This document shows positions 1 through 7,559 of a stretch of DNA of 17,075 bases, piece by piece; the first letter of the stretch is position 1; each line of letters starts with the position of its first letter. Location of the stretch: assembly GCA_937868035.1 (NCBI GenBank), contig CALMLK010000168.1:1-17075 (forward strand). Reading direction: 5' to 3'. The stretch comes from an uncultured Alphaproteobacteria bacterium (GTDB lineage: Bacteria; Pseudomonadota; Alphaproteobacteria; Rhizobiales; Aestuariivirgaceae). The position numbers and the translations under genes were made by a program. The notes beneath the pieces were generated by a model, which saw only the letters and a list, made by a program, of their open reading frames with translations, was not told the DNA's origin and made no database searches.

Positions 1-279
1 TTTCCGCTGGCCATTCCGCTGATGGCGGGACCGGGCGCCATCACGGCGATGATCCTGCTCGCAGGCCGGGCCGAAGGCGACTGGAGCAAGCTCGGGGCGC
101 TTTATGGGGTAGCGGCCTGCGTCATGCTGGCCTGCTACCTGTGCTTTCGCATCGCCGTGCCGATTTCAAAGACGCTGGGCATCACCGGCCGCGCCGTGAT
201 CACGCGGTTGCTGGGCATCATCCTTGCGGCGCTGGCCGTGCAATTCGTGATCGACGGCGTCTTCGCCCTCAGCCGTTGA
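1..279 (+). CDS. marC: MarC-family integral membrane protein, 3' part only
   Basis: Open from the first base of the window, so the 5' end lies outside; about 92 C-terminal residues are visible. The segment FPLAIPLMAGPGAI near the visible start is the typical MarC/NAAT-family sequence, and the end (TRLLGIILAALAVQFVIDG) matches the usual last helix of the family. Three hydrophobic stretches can be seen. MarC proteins are six-helix inner-membrane proteins; the name came from a multiple-antibiotic-resistance locus, but the resistance role was not upheld and the true substrate is unclear. The stop codon lies inside the 3' end of the convergent membrane-protein gene (11-bp overlap). Family assignment is firm; function is not. 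Confidence 0.87.
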   Translation, partial: FPLAIPLMAGPGAITAMILLAGRAEGDWSKLGALYGVAACVMLACYLCFRIAVPISKTLGITGRAVITRLLGIILAALAVQFVIDGVFALSR

Positions 280-991
280 AGTCGTCCCTCTGAAGGGCGA
301 GACGGGGGCGCGGGGCGCGCGGTGCGGGCACATGGGCGTGGCGGTGCTCCGGCACATCGGGGATGGTGGGCATCAGGCGGACCGGCGGCGCGGGTGCGCT
401 TTCAGGTCCGCGCATGGCATGCACGGCCAATCCGCGCAGCACGAGTGCGGGGCCCGCAAACATCAGCCAGAACACCAGCGTCATCAAGGCGAGCGCGGCG
501 AGCGTGGTGGAGGCGGCGGGCGGTGTTGCGGAAAGGGCCAGCACCAGCCAGAGCGTCCAGGCCGAGGCCAGTGCTGCCAGTGACAGGGAAATGGCAAGAC
601 TGCGATGGGCGGAGACATCGAGAACGAGGGGCCGGGCCGAGAGCGGTTCGCGGGCCACATCCACAAGCCAGGGCCGCGCCACCACATGCAGGAAGATCAC
701 GCTGGCGGCGAGAATGGTGAGGAGCACACTCTGCGCACCCAGGGCCTGCAGCGGCGGCAGATCGTTGGTCTCGAAGAGACGCGTCGCCATCAGCCCACCG
801 CCGGAGAAGGCCAGCAGCAAGAGGCCGACAGCCATGGTCGAGGTGACGATGTGGAGTGATTGCAGCGCCGCCGGGGCCCAGTGGCGCTGGACATAGTGCA
901 CGGCGATCAGGCGCAGCAGCGCCACCGCGGCACCACCGATCAGCACCAGGCCGGATGACTGCATGAAAACGACGAAGACGGAATAGGACAT
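269..991 (-). CDS. predicted five-helix membrane protein of unknown function
   Basis: 240 residues. I chose the ATG at 991 because GAGGGG lies about 9 bases upstream; an in-frame ATG at 1117 would add 42 hydrophilic residues without a good ribosome site. Hydrophobic segments are at about residues 5-31, 44-68, 86-108, 129-153 and 161-187. The last 50 residues are rich in Pro, Arg and His (PEHRHAHVPAPRAPRPR) and are probably cytoplasmic or disordered. Histidines in or near the helices (H32, H47, H102, H119) could in principle bind heme or metal, but no known motif is present. I do not recognise the family. The gene stands alone: it is separated from the upstream aminotransferase by a strong terminator and converges on marC with an 11-bp overlap. 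Confidence 0.75.
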   Translation of the reverse strand: MSYSVFVVFMQSSGLVLIGGAAVALLRLIAVHYVQRHWAPAALQSLHIVTSTMAVGLLLLAFSGGGLMATRLFETNDLPPLQALGAQSVLLTILAASVIFLHVVARPWLVDVAREPLSARPLVLDVSAHRSLAISLSLAALASAWTLWLVLALSATPPAASTTLAALALMTLVFWLMFAGPALVLRGLAVHAMRGPESAPAPPVRLMPTIPDVPEHRHAHVPAPRAPRPRLALQRDDFNG

Positions 992-1394
992 GGCGTAACC
1001 CCTCGCGACACGCCCACGGTTTTGATCCGTGTGCTGAGCTTTTGTTTTTGTGCCGACGCCGCCCGGTGAGAAAGGTCTGCCCGTGTGGTGGCAGAAGTGG
1101 GGCGGGAATGTTGTCAAAAAAAGAGGGACGGAGGATTGTCCATCCTGCCGTCCCCAAGTCTGCCGGACTCTGCCGGCAACCGCGAAAGACTATGCTTCGA
1201 AAATGGGAGGATCCGAGAAGGTCTTGCGATGAGTCTTGCCTCGCAAGCCCAATGCCAGTTTCGCAACGGGCCAAACAAATGCAAATTTATATTTCATAAT
1301 CAATGGGTTGCGCGCTCTCCTGAAAATCAGGATGGAGCCTTCGGCGACGCCGTGTTGACCATCATTTGTGCAGCGCGCGCAGCAAAAGGCAGCA
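992..1394. other. 403-bp intergenic region with a terminator and possible small RNA
   Basis: No convincing protein gene. It contains a strong minus-strand terminator (1116-1154), a 7-bp stem CTTGCGA/TCGCAAG at 1223-1229 and 1241-1247, a short perfect inverted repeat TCCTGA-AAA-TCAGGA at 1318-1332, and an AT-rich stretch at about 1275-1305. On the minus strand that stretch has a TATAAA element (1286-1291) but no good -35 partner. A TTGACA hexamer on the minus strand (1112-1117), next to the T-run, could be the -35 of the membrane-protein promoter, but the matching -10 is poor. The minus-strand segment between the AT-rich stretch and the terminator could be a 3' UTR of the aminotransferase mRNA or a separate small RNA. 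Confidence 0.5.
1116..1154 (-). terminator. rho-independent terminator, minus strand
   Basis: Arms GGGACGG (1125-1131) and CCGTCCC (1148-1154) enclose a second stem GGAT/ATCC (1133-1136 and 1142-1145) with a five-base loop. On the minus strand the hairpin is followed after two bases by seven T (1122-1116). It ends transcripts from the aminotransferase side, about 240 bases past that gene's stop, and insulates the membrane-protein gene downstream. Confidence 0.85.
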
Positions 1395-2588
1395 CTAGCT
1401 GGGCTGGTGATTTTCCAGCCAGGCGGAGAAGCGGGCGAGGCCTTCGCGGAGCTTGTCCTCGTCCTTGAGATAACACATGCGCAGGAACCCTTCCCCCGCC
1501 GCGCCGAAGGCAGCGCCCGGGGCGAAGCCGACATTTGCCTCATCGACAAGGCGGCGGGCCGTGGCGAGTGAGTCGCGCATGCCATCGATGGCGAAGAAGA
1601 AATAGAAGGCGCCATCAGGAATCTGGAAACGGATATTCTTGTGGCCGCGGAGGGCCTCGATGACGATGTCGCGGTTCTTGCGCGCCGTTGCCACCTGACT
1701 GTCGACGAAGGCATCGCCGAGATTCAGGGCGGCGGCACAGCCACGCTGCAGGAAGACCGGACTGCCGGAGGTGTTGTACTGGATGAAGCGCTCGAACACG
1801 GGGCCCAGCGCTTTCGGCGCCTGCACCCATCCCTGCCGCCAACCCGTCATGGCCCAGTTCTTGGAGAAGGTGTTGCAGAGGATGAGCTGCTCTTCGGTGT
1901 CGCAGATGTCGAGGAACGAGGGCGCGCGTTTCGCTCCATCTTTGCCGAAGTAGAAGCGGCCATACACTTCGTCGGCCAGAATCCAGATGCCGTGTTTGCG
2001 CGCGAAGTCGCGGATCGCCGTGAGGTCGGCCCGCGACGCAGTCCAGCCCAAAGGGTTTGATGGCGAATTGATGAGGATGGCCTTGGTGCGCGGTGTCACC
2101 GCGGCGAAGAGGCGGTCGAGGTCAAGGGACCACGCGCCATTGGCGAAGTTCATGGGCACTTCGACGGGGCGCGTGCCTTGCAGGCGCAAGGGGCCTGCAT
2201 AGTTGGGCCAGGCGGGTGCAGGGATGAGAATGTCGTCGCCATCGCCCGCCACCATCTGGATGGCGTTCTGGATGGCCTGCATGCCGCCGCCGGTGACAAA
2301 GAAGTTCTCGCTCGAAAATTCCCGGCCATAGTGGCGCGTGTGATAGTCGGCCAGCGCCTGGCGCAGTTCGGGAATGCCACGCTGCCACGTATAAAATGTC
2401 TCGCCCTGCAGCAGGCTCTCCACCGCGGGTGAGCAGAACTCGCGGGGCGTGGGCAGGTTTCCCTCGCCGGCCCAAAAGGCGATGATGCCGGGACGGCCCA
2501 TGCCGTACATGGCGACATTGACGATGCCGCTGTCGGGTTCGGTCTGGGCAGGAACGGTGAGGCGGGACAAAAGCTGGTCAGGTGTCAT
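1395..2588 (-). CDS. class I/II pyridoxal-phosphate-dependent aminotransferase
   Basis: 397 residues, the normal length for fold-type I aminotransferases. Visible catalytic residues are: N178 in the SPSNP motif, D206 and Y209 in LADEVYG, the Schiff-base lysine K243 in NTFSKNWAMTGWRQGW, R251 nearby, and R370 (GFLRMCY) as the substrate carboxylate-binding arginine. W127 probably stacks on the cofactor. The enzyme should move an amino group between an amino acid and a 2-oxo acid in the cytoplasm; the exact substrate cannot be read from sequence. I start at 2588 because the in-frame ATG at 2627 lies inside the mscL terminator hairpin. GGATGG about five bases upstream is a weak ribosome site, and an in-frame TTG at about 2603 is another option. 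Only about 12 bases separate the terminator T-run from the start. Confidence 0.92.
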   Translation of the reverse strand: MTPDQLLSRLTVPAQTEPDSGIVNVAMYGMGRPGIIAFWAGEGNLPTPREFCSPAVESLLQGETFYTWQRGIPELRQALADYHTRHYGREFSSENFFVTGGGMQAIQNAIQMVAGDGDDILIPAPAWPNYAGPLRLQGTRPVEVPMNFANGAWSLDLDRLFAAVTPRTKAILINSPSNPLGWTASRADLTAIRDFARKHGIWILADEVYGRFYFGKDGAKRAPSFLDICDTEEQLILCNTFSKNWAMTGWRQGWVQAPKALGPVFERFIQYNTSGSPVFLQRGCAAALNLGDAFVDSQVATARKNRDIVIEALRGHKNIRFQIPDGAFYFFFAIDGMRDSLATARRLVDEANVGFAPGAAFGAAGEGFLRMCYLKDEDKLREGLARFSAWLENHQPS

Positions 2589-2600
2589 GACCCATCCATG

Positions 2601-2633
2601 CAAAGAAAAAGCCCGGGTGTCCAGCACCCGGGC
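2601..2633 (-). terminator. rho-independent terminator of mscL
   Basis: Perfect 9-bp stem GCCCGGGTG (2611-2619) / CACCCGGGC (2625-2633) with a five-base loop, followed on the minus strand by TTTTTCTTT (2610-2602). It lies 25 bases past the mscL stop and directly in front of the aminotransferase start, so it separates the two genes or regulates read-through between them. Confidence 0.92.
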
Positions 2634-2658
2634 TTCAGGTCTCCCTTGCGGGAAAAGC

Positions 2659-3072
2659 TTACTTCTTCTTGAGCGCGTCGCGGATTTCCGCGAGCAGCGT
2701 GTCGGTGGTCGAGGCGGGCGGCGGCGGTGCCGGCGGCTCGGCCTTCTTCATGCGGTTCGAGATCTTCACCAGCTGGAAGAGGAAGAAGGCGATGATCAGG
2801 AAGGTGATGACAGTCTGGATGAAGCTGCCATAGGCCAGCGTGGAGCCGGCTTCCTTGGCGGCGGCGAGTGTCGCGTCCTTGGGCGCGCCACCGGCGAGCT
2901 GCATGAACTTCTGCGTGAAGTCGACGCCGCCGGTGATTACGCCGATGATCGGCATCAGCAGGTCGTTCACGACCGAGTTGACGATGTTGCCGAAGGCGCC
3001 GCCCATGATGACACCGACGGCAAGGTCAAAGGCATTGCCCTTGAATGCGAAATTCTTGAATTCAGACCACAT
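2659..3072 (-). CDS. mscL: large-conductance mechanosensitive channel MscL
   Basis: 137 residues, full family length. The N-terminal amphipathic segment ([13 protein letters not shown]) leads into the first helix with the conserved A/G-rich pore sequence ([27 protein letters not shown], about 15-41). A periplasmic loop of about 40 residues and the second helix (about 82-103, [19 protein letters not shown]) follow. The C-terminus has a Pro-rich linker and a charged helical bundle ending in KKK. MscL is a homopentameric inner-membrane pore that opens under extreme membrane tension to release osmolytes on hypo-osmotic shock. The start is supported by GGGGGA about eight bases upstream. Divergent from the histidine kinase; followed by its own terminator. 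Confidence 0.97.
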   Translation of the reverse strand: MWSEFKNFAFKGNAFDLAVGVIMGGAFGNIVNSVVNDLLMPIIGVITGGVDFTQKFMQLAGGAPKDATLAAAKEAGSTLAYGSFIQTVITFLIIAFFLFQLVKISNRMKKAEPPAPPPPASTTDTLLAEIRDALKKK

Positions 3073-3118
3073 GTGTGAAGTCCCCCAATAATGTTATAGT
3101 TCCCAAAGGTTGCAAGCC

Positions 3119-3148
3119 ATGACAAAGCTGCAATCCCAGCGGGATAAT
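3119..3148 (+). promoter_or_regulatory. sigma-70-type promoter of the hybrid kinase gene
   Basis: ATGACA (3119-3124, five of six matches to TTGACA), an 18-bp spacer, and GATAAT (3143-3148, five of six to TATAAT). The predicted start near 3155 gives a leader of about 95 bases before the ATG at 3250. Prediction only. The divergent mscL promoter must overlap this 177-bp region; a TATAAC on the minus strand near 3092-3097 is a possible -10 for it, without a clear -35. Confidence 0.5.
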
Positions 3149-3155
3149 AATCCAG

Positions 3156-3178
3156 TTCCACGAATTGAGAAAGTGGAA
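3156..3178. promoter_or_regulatory. inverted repeat, possible operator at the kinase promoter
   Basis: TTCCAC (3156-3161) and GTGGAA (3173-3178) are perfect 6-bp arms with an 11-bp spacer, right at the predicted transcription start. Further TTCCG copies follow at about 3180-3200. The position suits a repressor or autoregulatory site, but no regulator can be named. Confidence 0.35.
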
Positions 3179-3249
3179 ATTCCGTTCCGCGGGTTCCGCA
3201 CTTGCGCGGCACCTGCAACCCTGGCCATGATGCCCCACAGGAGGGGGAA

Positions 3250-6200
3250 ATGGTCTTTCAGGCCTGGACAATCGTTCTGGTCGGCTTCTGCTACGTGGGC
3301 CTGCTCTTTGCCGTGGCCACCTGGGGCGACCGGCTGGCTGTCCGGCGGAAGAACCAGCGCCGGCCGCGCCCCCTCATCTATGCCCTGTCGCTCGGCGTCT
3401 ATTGCACGTCCTGGACCTATTTCGGCAGCGTCGGCATCTCGTCGCGCACCGGATATGATTTCATCCCGGTCTATCTCGGGCCGATCCTCGTCTTCGCTCT
3501 CGCCTATCCGCTGATCAGCCGGATCGTGATGATCGCCAAGACGCAGAACATCGCCTCCATCGCCGACTTCATCTCGGCGCGCTATGGCAAGAACGAAGCG
3601 CTCGGCGCCCTTGTCGCCATGATCGCCGTCATCGGCATCGTTCCCTACATCTCGATCCAGCTCAAGGCGTTGTCGTTCTCCCTGCAGACCGTGATCGCCA
3701 GCGGGGGCGGCACGGGTGCTGCGGCCGCGGGATCGGGCTGGGCGCCCCTGCCGCTGGCCGGCGACATCGCCCTCTTCGTCACCATCGCCATGGCGGTGTT
3801 CGCCATTCTGTTCGGCACGCGCCACATCGACACCACCGAACACCAGGACGGCATGATCCTCGCTGTCGCGGTGGAGTCTGTGGTGAAACTTGTGGCCTTC
3901 GTGGCGGTGGGCGTGTTTGTGACCTATGCGCTGGCCGGAGGCGTGGGCAATCTTTTCGAGATCGTGCGCAGGGACCCCAAGATCACCGCAGTCTTCGACC
4001 ATACGCCCGATGGCGGACGCTGGCTGAGCGTGACGTTGGTCTCCGCGATTGCCGTGCTGCTGCTGCCGCGGCAATTCCATGTGGCCGTGGTGGAGAATGC
4101 CCATGGCAGCGACGTGCGCCGCGCGGCATGGCTGTTTCCGCTCTATCTGGTGTTGATCAACCTTTTCGTGGCGCCCATCGCCATTGTTGGGTTGCAGATG
4201 CAGTCGGGGGCGGATCCCGATACCTATGTGCTTGCCCTTCCGGTTCTCGCACAATCCCCATTCTTCACCACCGTCGCCTTTGTGGGTGGCGTTTCCGCCG
4301 CCACCGCCATGGTGATCGTCGAGACGATTGCGCTCGCCATCATGGTGTCGAACAACATCGTCGTGCCTCTGGTGCTGTTGCGCCAGGGCGAGCACAACAT
4401 GTTCCAGCATCGGGAAGGTGACACGCGCAACACCGCCCTCATCAACATCCGCCGCATTTCCATCTGCTGCATCCTGCTTTTTGCCTATCTCTACTACTGG
4501 CTCGCCGGAAATGCCGCGGCGCTGGCGCAGACGGGGTTGATCTCCTTTGCCGCCATCGCGCAATTCGCGCCGTCCTTCTTTGGCGGACTCTATTGGCGGA
4601 ATGGCACGGCACGTGGCGCTGCGGCAGGCATTTTCGCCGGGTTTGCCGTGTGGGCCTACACGCTGCTCATTCCCAGCTTCATCGATTCCGGCTGGTTGGG
4701 TGCATCGCTGCTGCAGGATGGTCCTTTCGGAATCGCTGCGCTGAAACCACGCCAGTTGCTGGGCATCGAGTTCGATCCGCTGACGCATGGCGTGTTGTGG
4801 AGCATGCTCGCCAATATCGCTGCTTATGCGGCCATCTCGGCCATGCGCCCGCCGAGCCGCATCGAGGCGCTGCAGGCAGAGGCTTTCCTGCCGGATACGC
4901 GCGCAGGTTCCGGTCTCGCCGGGTTCCGCCTGTGGCGCTCCAGCGTGACCGTGGCACAGGTCGAGGAAACCGTCGCCCGCTACCTCGGCACGGAAAAAAC
5001 CCGCGAGGCCTTTGCCGGCATGGTGGCGATGCGGGGCCTTGCCAATGATCCCGGCCTTGAAGCCGACATCGGCATCCTCAATTTCGGCGAACACCTGCTG
5101 GCCTCCGCCATCGGTCCCGCCTCGTCGCGGCTCGTCATGGCACTGCTGCTGGAGCGGCACACCAAGGGCTCGCGCGATGCCATGCAATTGCTCGACGATG
5201 CCTCCTCCGCGATCGAGCACAATCGCAGCGTCCTGCAATCTGCCATCGACAACGTGCCGCAAGGCATCGCGGTGTTCGATCACAAGGGCGCGCTCGTCTC
5301 TTGGAATGCGGCGGTGAAGGATGTGCTGGCGCTGCCCGTGGCGCTCCTGCGCGTCGGCACGCGCATTGACGAGTTCCTCATCTACGTGGGCACGCGCACG
5401 CTGGAGCCGGAAGCGCGGCAGGACAGTGCCATCGCCGCGCGCCGCCGCAAGCTGTTTGCAGGCGAAGGGCAATGGCGGCAGCGCCTGGTGGAGCCGCTCT
5501 GTGTGGTGGACATCCACAGTGGCCGCCTGCCCGATGGCGGCATCGTCGTTTCTTTCTCGGATGTCACCGAAACGGTGGCGGCGGCGGATCAGCTGCTGCT
5601 CGCCAACGAGACGCTGGAACTGCGTGTGGCCGAACGCACGGCGGAACTGACCAAGCTCAACGGCGAACTGGCCAAGGCCAAGGCCGAGGCCGACGCCGCC
5701 AACCAGGGCAAGACCCGCTTCTTCGCCGCCGCCAGTCACGACATCCTGCAGCCGCTCAATGCAGCGCGCCTGTTCACCAGCACACTGGTGGAAGGCCAGG
5801 CGGCAACGCCCGACAAGACAATCGTGCGCAACGTCGATGCCGCGCTGGAGGCGGTGGAAGACATTCTCTCCACGGTGCTCGATATCTCGCGGCTCGATGC
5901 GGGCGCCATCAAACCGGAGATCGAGAGCTTTCCGGTGCAGGAACTCTTCGACACGCTGGCCCGCGAATTCGACCGCCTGGCCAGCGACAAGCACCTGTCG
6001 CTTCGCTTCGTGCGCACCTCTGCTGTGGTGAAATCAGACCGCAAGTTGCTGCGGCGTGTGCTGCAGAACCTCGTCTCCAACGCCATCAAGTACACGCCGA
6101 AGGGCCGCGTGCTGGTGGGCGTGCGGCGAAAGGGGAGCAGTTTCCAGATCGCGGTGCATGACACGGGGCTCGGCATTCCGTCGGAACAGTTGCGCGTCGT

Positions 6201-6807
6201 CTTCCGCGAATTCGAGCGCCTGGGGCGCGACAAGCACAATGAGCCCGGCCTCGGCCTTGGCCTCTCCATCGTCGACCGGTTGTGCAAGGTGCTGCGCCAC
6301 CCGATCACGCTGACCTCGCAGGTGAACACAGGGTCTGCCTTCATGGTGCTGGTGCCGGGCGGGCGCGAGGCGGTGGCGCGCGAAGCTGCCGCGATTGCGC
6401 CTCCCGTGATCCATCAGCCGCTCGCCGGCCTGCGTGTGCTGGCCGTCGACAACGAGACCTCCATCGTCGAGGGCCTCTCGGCGCTTCTCGCCAACTGGAA
6501 CGTCACCGTCATTCCCGCGACCAGTGCGGCAGAAGCGGTGGAGCAGATGGAACGGCACGGGGCGGAGATCGATGCGGTGCTGGCCGACTATCACATCCAC
6601 CGGGAAGACGGCATTGCGCTGGTGCAGGCGCTGCGGCGGCGGGCCAAGCGGCACATCCCCGCCATCCTCATCACCGCCGATCGCAGCAAGCGGGTGCAGG
6701 ACGAGGCGCAGGCGGCGAGCATTCACTACCTGCGCAAACCTGTGAAGCCCGCCTCCTTGCGCGCCAGCCTTTCGCAAATCGCGCTGAGCCGGGAAGCAGC
6801 GGAGTAG
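3250..6807 (+). CDS. symporter-fold hybrid sensor histidine kinase / receiver (NahK/ErcS, CrbS/MxtR type)
   Basis: 1185 residues. Start at 3250 because AGGAGGGGG lies directly upstream; an in-frame start at 3202 would add 16 poorly placed residues. Order of domains: a multi-helix sodium/solute-symporter-like region (about 1-520, with SLGVYCTSWTYFGSVG and TQNIASIADFISARYGK typical of this kinase group), a linker, a PAS-like domain (about 660-785), a coiled coil (about 790-825), a dimerisation/phosphoacceptor domain with H830 (ASHDILQPL), an ATPase domain (N944 in the N-box, D971 in HDTGLGIP, GLGLGL from 1000), and a C-terminal receiver (phosphoacceptor D1113, K1163). It is an inner-membrane protein that should sense a small molecule or flux and phosphorylate itself. 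It converges, 33 bases apart, on a NarL-type response regulator, its probable partner. The CrbS/MxtR link (acetate/carboxylate metabolism) is inferred from architecture. Confidence 0.95.
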   Translation: MVFQAWTIVLVGFCYVGLLFAVATWGDRLAVRRKNQRRPRPLIYALSLGVYCTSWTYFGSVGISSRTGYDFIPVYLGPILVFALAYPLISRIVMIAKTQNIASIADFISARYGKNEALGALVAMIAVIGIVPYISIQLKALSFSLQTVIASGGGTGAAAAGSGWAPLPLAGDIALFVTIAMAVFAILFGTRHIDTTEHQDGMILAVAVESVVKLVAFVAVGVFVTYALAGGVGNLFEIVRRDPKITAVFDHTPDGGRWLSVTLVSAIAVLLLPRQFHVAVVENAHGSDVRRAAWLFPLYLVLINLFVAPIAIVGLQMQSGADPDTYVLALPVLAQSPFFTTVAFVGGVSAATAMVIVETIALAIMVSNNIVVPLVLLRQGEHNMFQHREGDTRNTALINIRRISICCILLFAYLYYWLAGNAAALAQTGLISFAAIAQFAPSFFGGLYWRNGTARGAAAGIFAGFAVWAYTLLIPSFIDSGWLGASLLQDGPFGIAALKPRQLLGIEFDPLTHGVLWSMLANIAAYAAISAMRPPSRIEALQAEAFLPDTRAGSGLAGFRLWRSSVTVAQVEETVARYLGTEKTREAFAGMVAMRGLANDPGLEADIGILNFGEHLLASAIGPASSRLVMALLLERHTKGSRDAMQLLDDASSAIEHNRSVLQSAIDNVPQGIAVFDHKGALVSWNAAVKDVLALPVALLRVGTRIDEFLIYVGTRTLEPEARQDSAIAARRRKLFAGEGQWRQRLVEPLCVVDIHSGRLPDGGIVVSFSDVTETVAAADQLLLANETLELRVAERTAELTKLNGELAKAKAEADAANQGKTRFFAAASHDILQPLNAARLFTSTLVEGQAATPDKTIVRNVDAALEAVEDILSTVLDISRLDAGAIKPEIESFPVQELFDTLAREFDRLASDKHLSLRFVRTSAVVKSDRKLLRRVLQNLVSNAIKYTPKGRVLVGVRRKGSSFQIAVHDTGLGIPSEQLRVVFREFERLGRDKHNEPGLGLGLSIVDRLCKVLRHPITLTSQVNTGSAFMVLVPGGREAVAREAAAIAPPVIHQPLAGLRVLAVDNETSIVEGLSALLANWNVTVIPATSAAEAVEQMERHGAEIDAVLADYHIHREDGIALVQALRRRAKRHIPAILITADRSKRVQDEAQAASIHYLRKPVKPASLRASLSQIALSREAAE

Positions 6808-6840
6808 CGGGGAGGCTTACCCGTTCCCGGGAGAAGCGGC

Positions 6841-7527
6841 TCAGCCTTCGTGAATGGACTCGCCGTCGATCTTGCCGGCGGCGATCACCGCCTGCGTGCG
6901 GCTGTCGACGTTGAGCTTGAGCAGGATGGCCGAGACGTGAGCCTTCACCGTCGCCTCCGAGACATCAAGCTCGTAGGCGATCTGCTTGTTGAGAAGCCCT
7001 GCCCGCAACATCATCAGCACGCGCACCTGTTGCGGCGTCAGCGTGGCGAGGCGCTTCGAGAGATCGTCAATCTCGCGTTCCTCGTCGGTCAATTGCTTGG
7101 CCACCTGCGGTGCCCACACCTCGCCATCGAGGATCGACGACACGGCGCGGCGCATTTCCTCAGCAGGGGTGGATTTCGGGATGAAGCCGGACGCCCCCAG
7201 CGCCAGGGCGCGGCGGATCACGGCCGGCTCTTCCTGGCCTGAGACAATTGCCACCGGAATGGAGGGGAACTGGGCGCGGAGAAAAGCCAGGCCCGAGAGC
7301 CCCTGCACACCCGGCATCTTGAGGTCGAGCAGGACGAGGTCGCAATCGCGGTCCTCATCGAGGATCTTGATGCCATCATCGAGGCTCGCCGCTTCCCGGA
7401 CCGCCGCATTGGCGAGGATTCCGGCAAGTGCTCCCTTCATGGCATCGCGAAAAAGGGGGTGGTCGTCGATGATAAGGATCTGGCGGCTGCTCACGCTGTT
7501 CACGGGCTTCGACTTCCGTTCGGACAT
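6841..7527 (-). CDS. NarL/LuxR-family response regulator
   Basis: 228 residues. The receiver domain (about 15-135) has the acidic pair D21/D22, phosphoacceptor D68 (LLDLKMPG), S96 at the switch position and K118 (IPKS). The LuxR-type helix-turn-helix is at about 162-225 (LTPQQVRVL, then NKQIAYELDVSEATVKAHVS as the recognition region). AGGAAG a few bases upstream supports the ATG at 7527. It is a cytoplasmic DNA-binding regulator activated by phosphorylation. It converges with the hybrid kinase gene; in gammaproteobacteria kinases of this build work with NarL-type partners (CrbR, ErdR), so the pairing here is likely but inferred. Only 32 bases separate its start from the divergent iminopeptidase gene. 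Confidence 0.95.
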   Translation of the reverse strand: MSERKSKPVNSVSSRQILIIDDHPLFRDAMKGALAGILANAAVREAASLDDGIKILDEDRDCDLVLLDLKMPGVQGLSGLAFLRAQFPSIPVAIVSGQEEPAVIRRALALGASGFIPKSTPAEEMRRAVSSILDGEVWAPQVAKQLTDEEREIDDLSKRLATLTPQQVRVLMMLRAGLLNKQIAYELDVSEATVKAHVSAILLKLNVDSRTQAVIAAGKIDGESIHEG

Positions 7528-7559
7528 TCACTTCCTCGCCAGATTGCCACAGGTGTTGT

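Noticed and set aside
402..1274. 290-codon minus-strand frame overlapping the membrane-protein gene
   Set aside because: Overlaps it in another frame, crosses the terminator at 1116-1154, and its product is Arg/Pro-rich without hydrophobic segments.
3180..3225. Sigma-54 promoter before the kinase gene
   Set aside because: GGCAC and TGCA elements are present but not at -24/-12 spacing; the sigma-70-type match at 3119-3148 is better.
3094..5994. 966-codon open frame on the minus strand
   Set aside because: It lies antisense to the hybrid kinase gene, whose domains and motifs are clear. The antisense product is dominated by His, Arg, Asp, Gly and Gln, as expected from reading a GC-rich gene backwards, and resembles no family.
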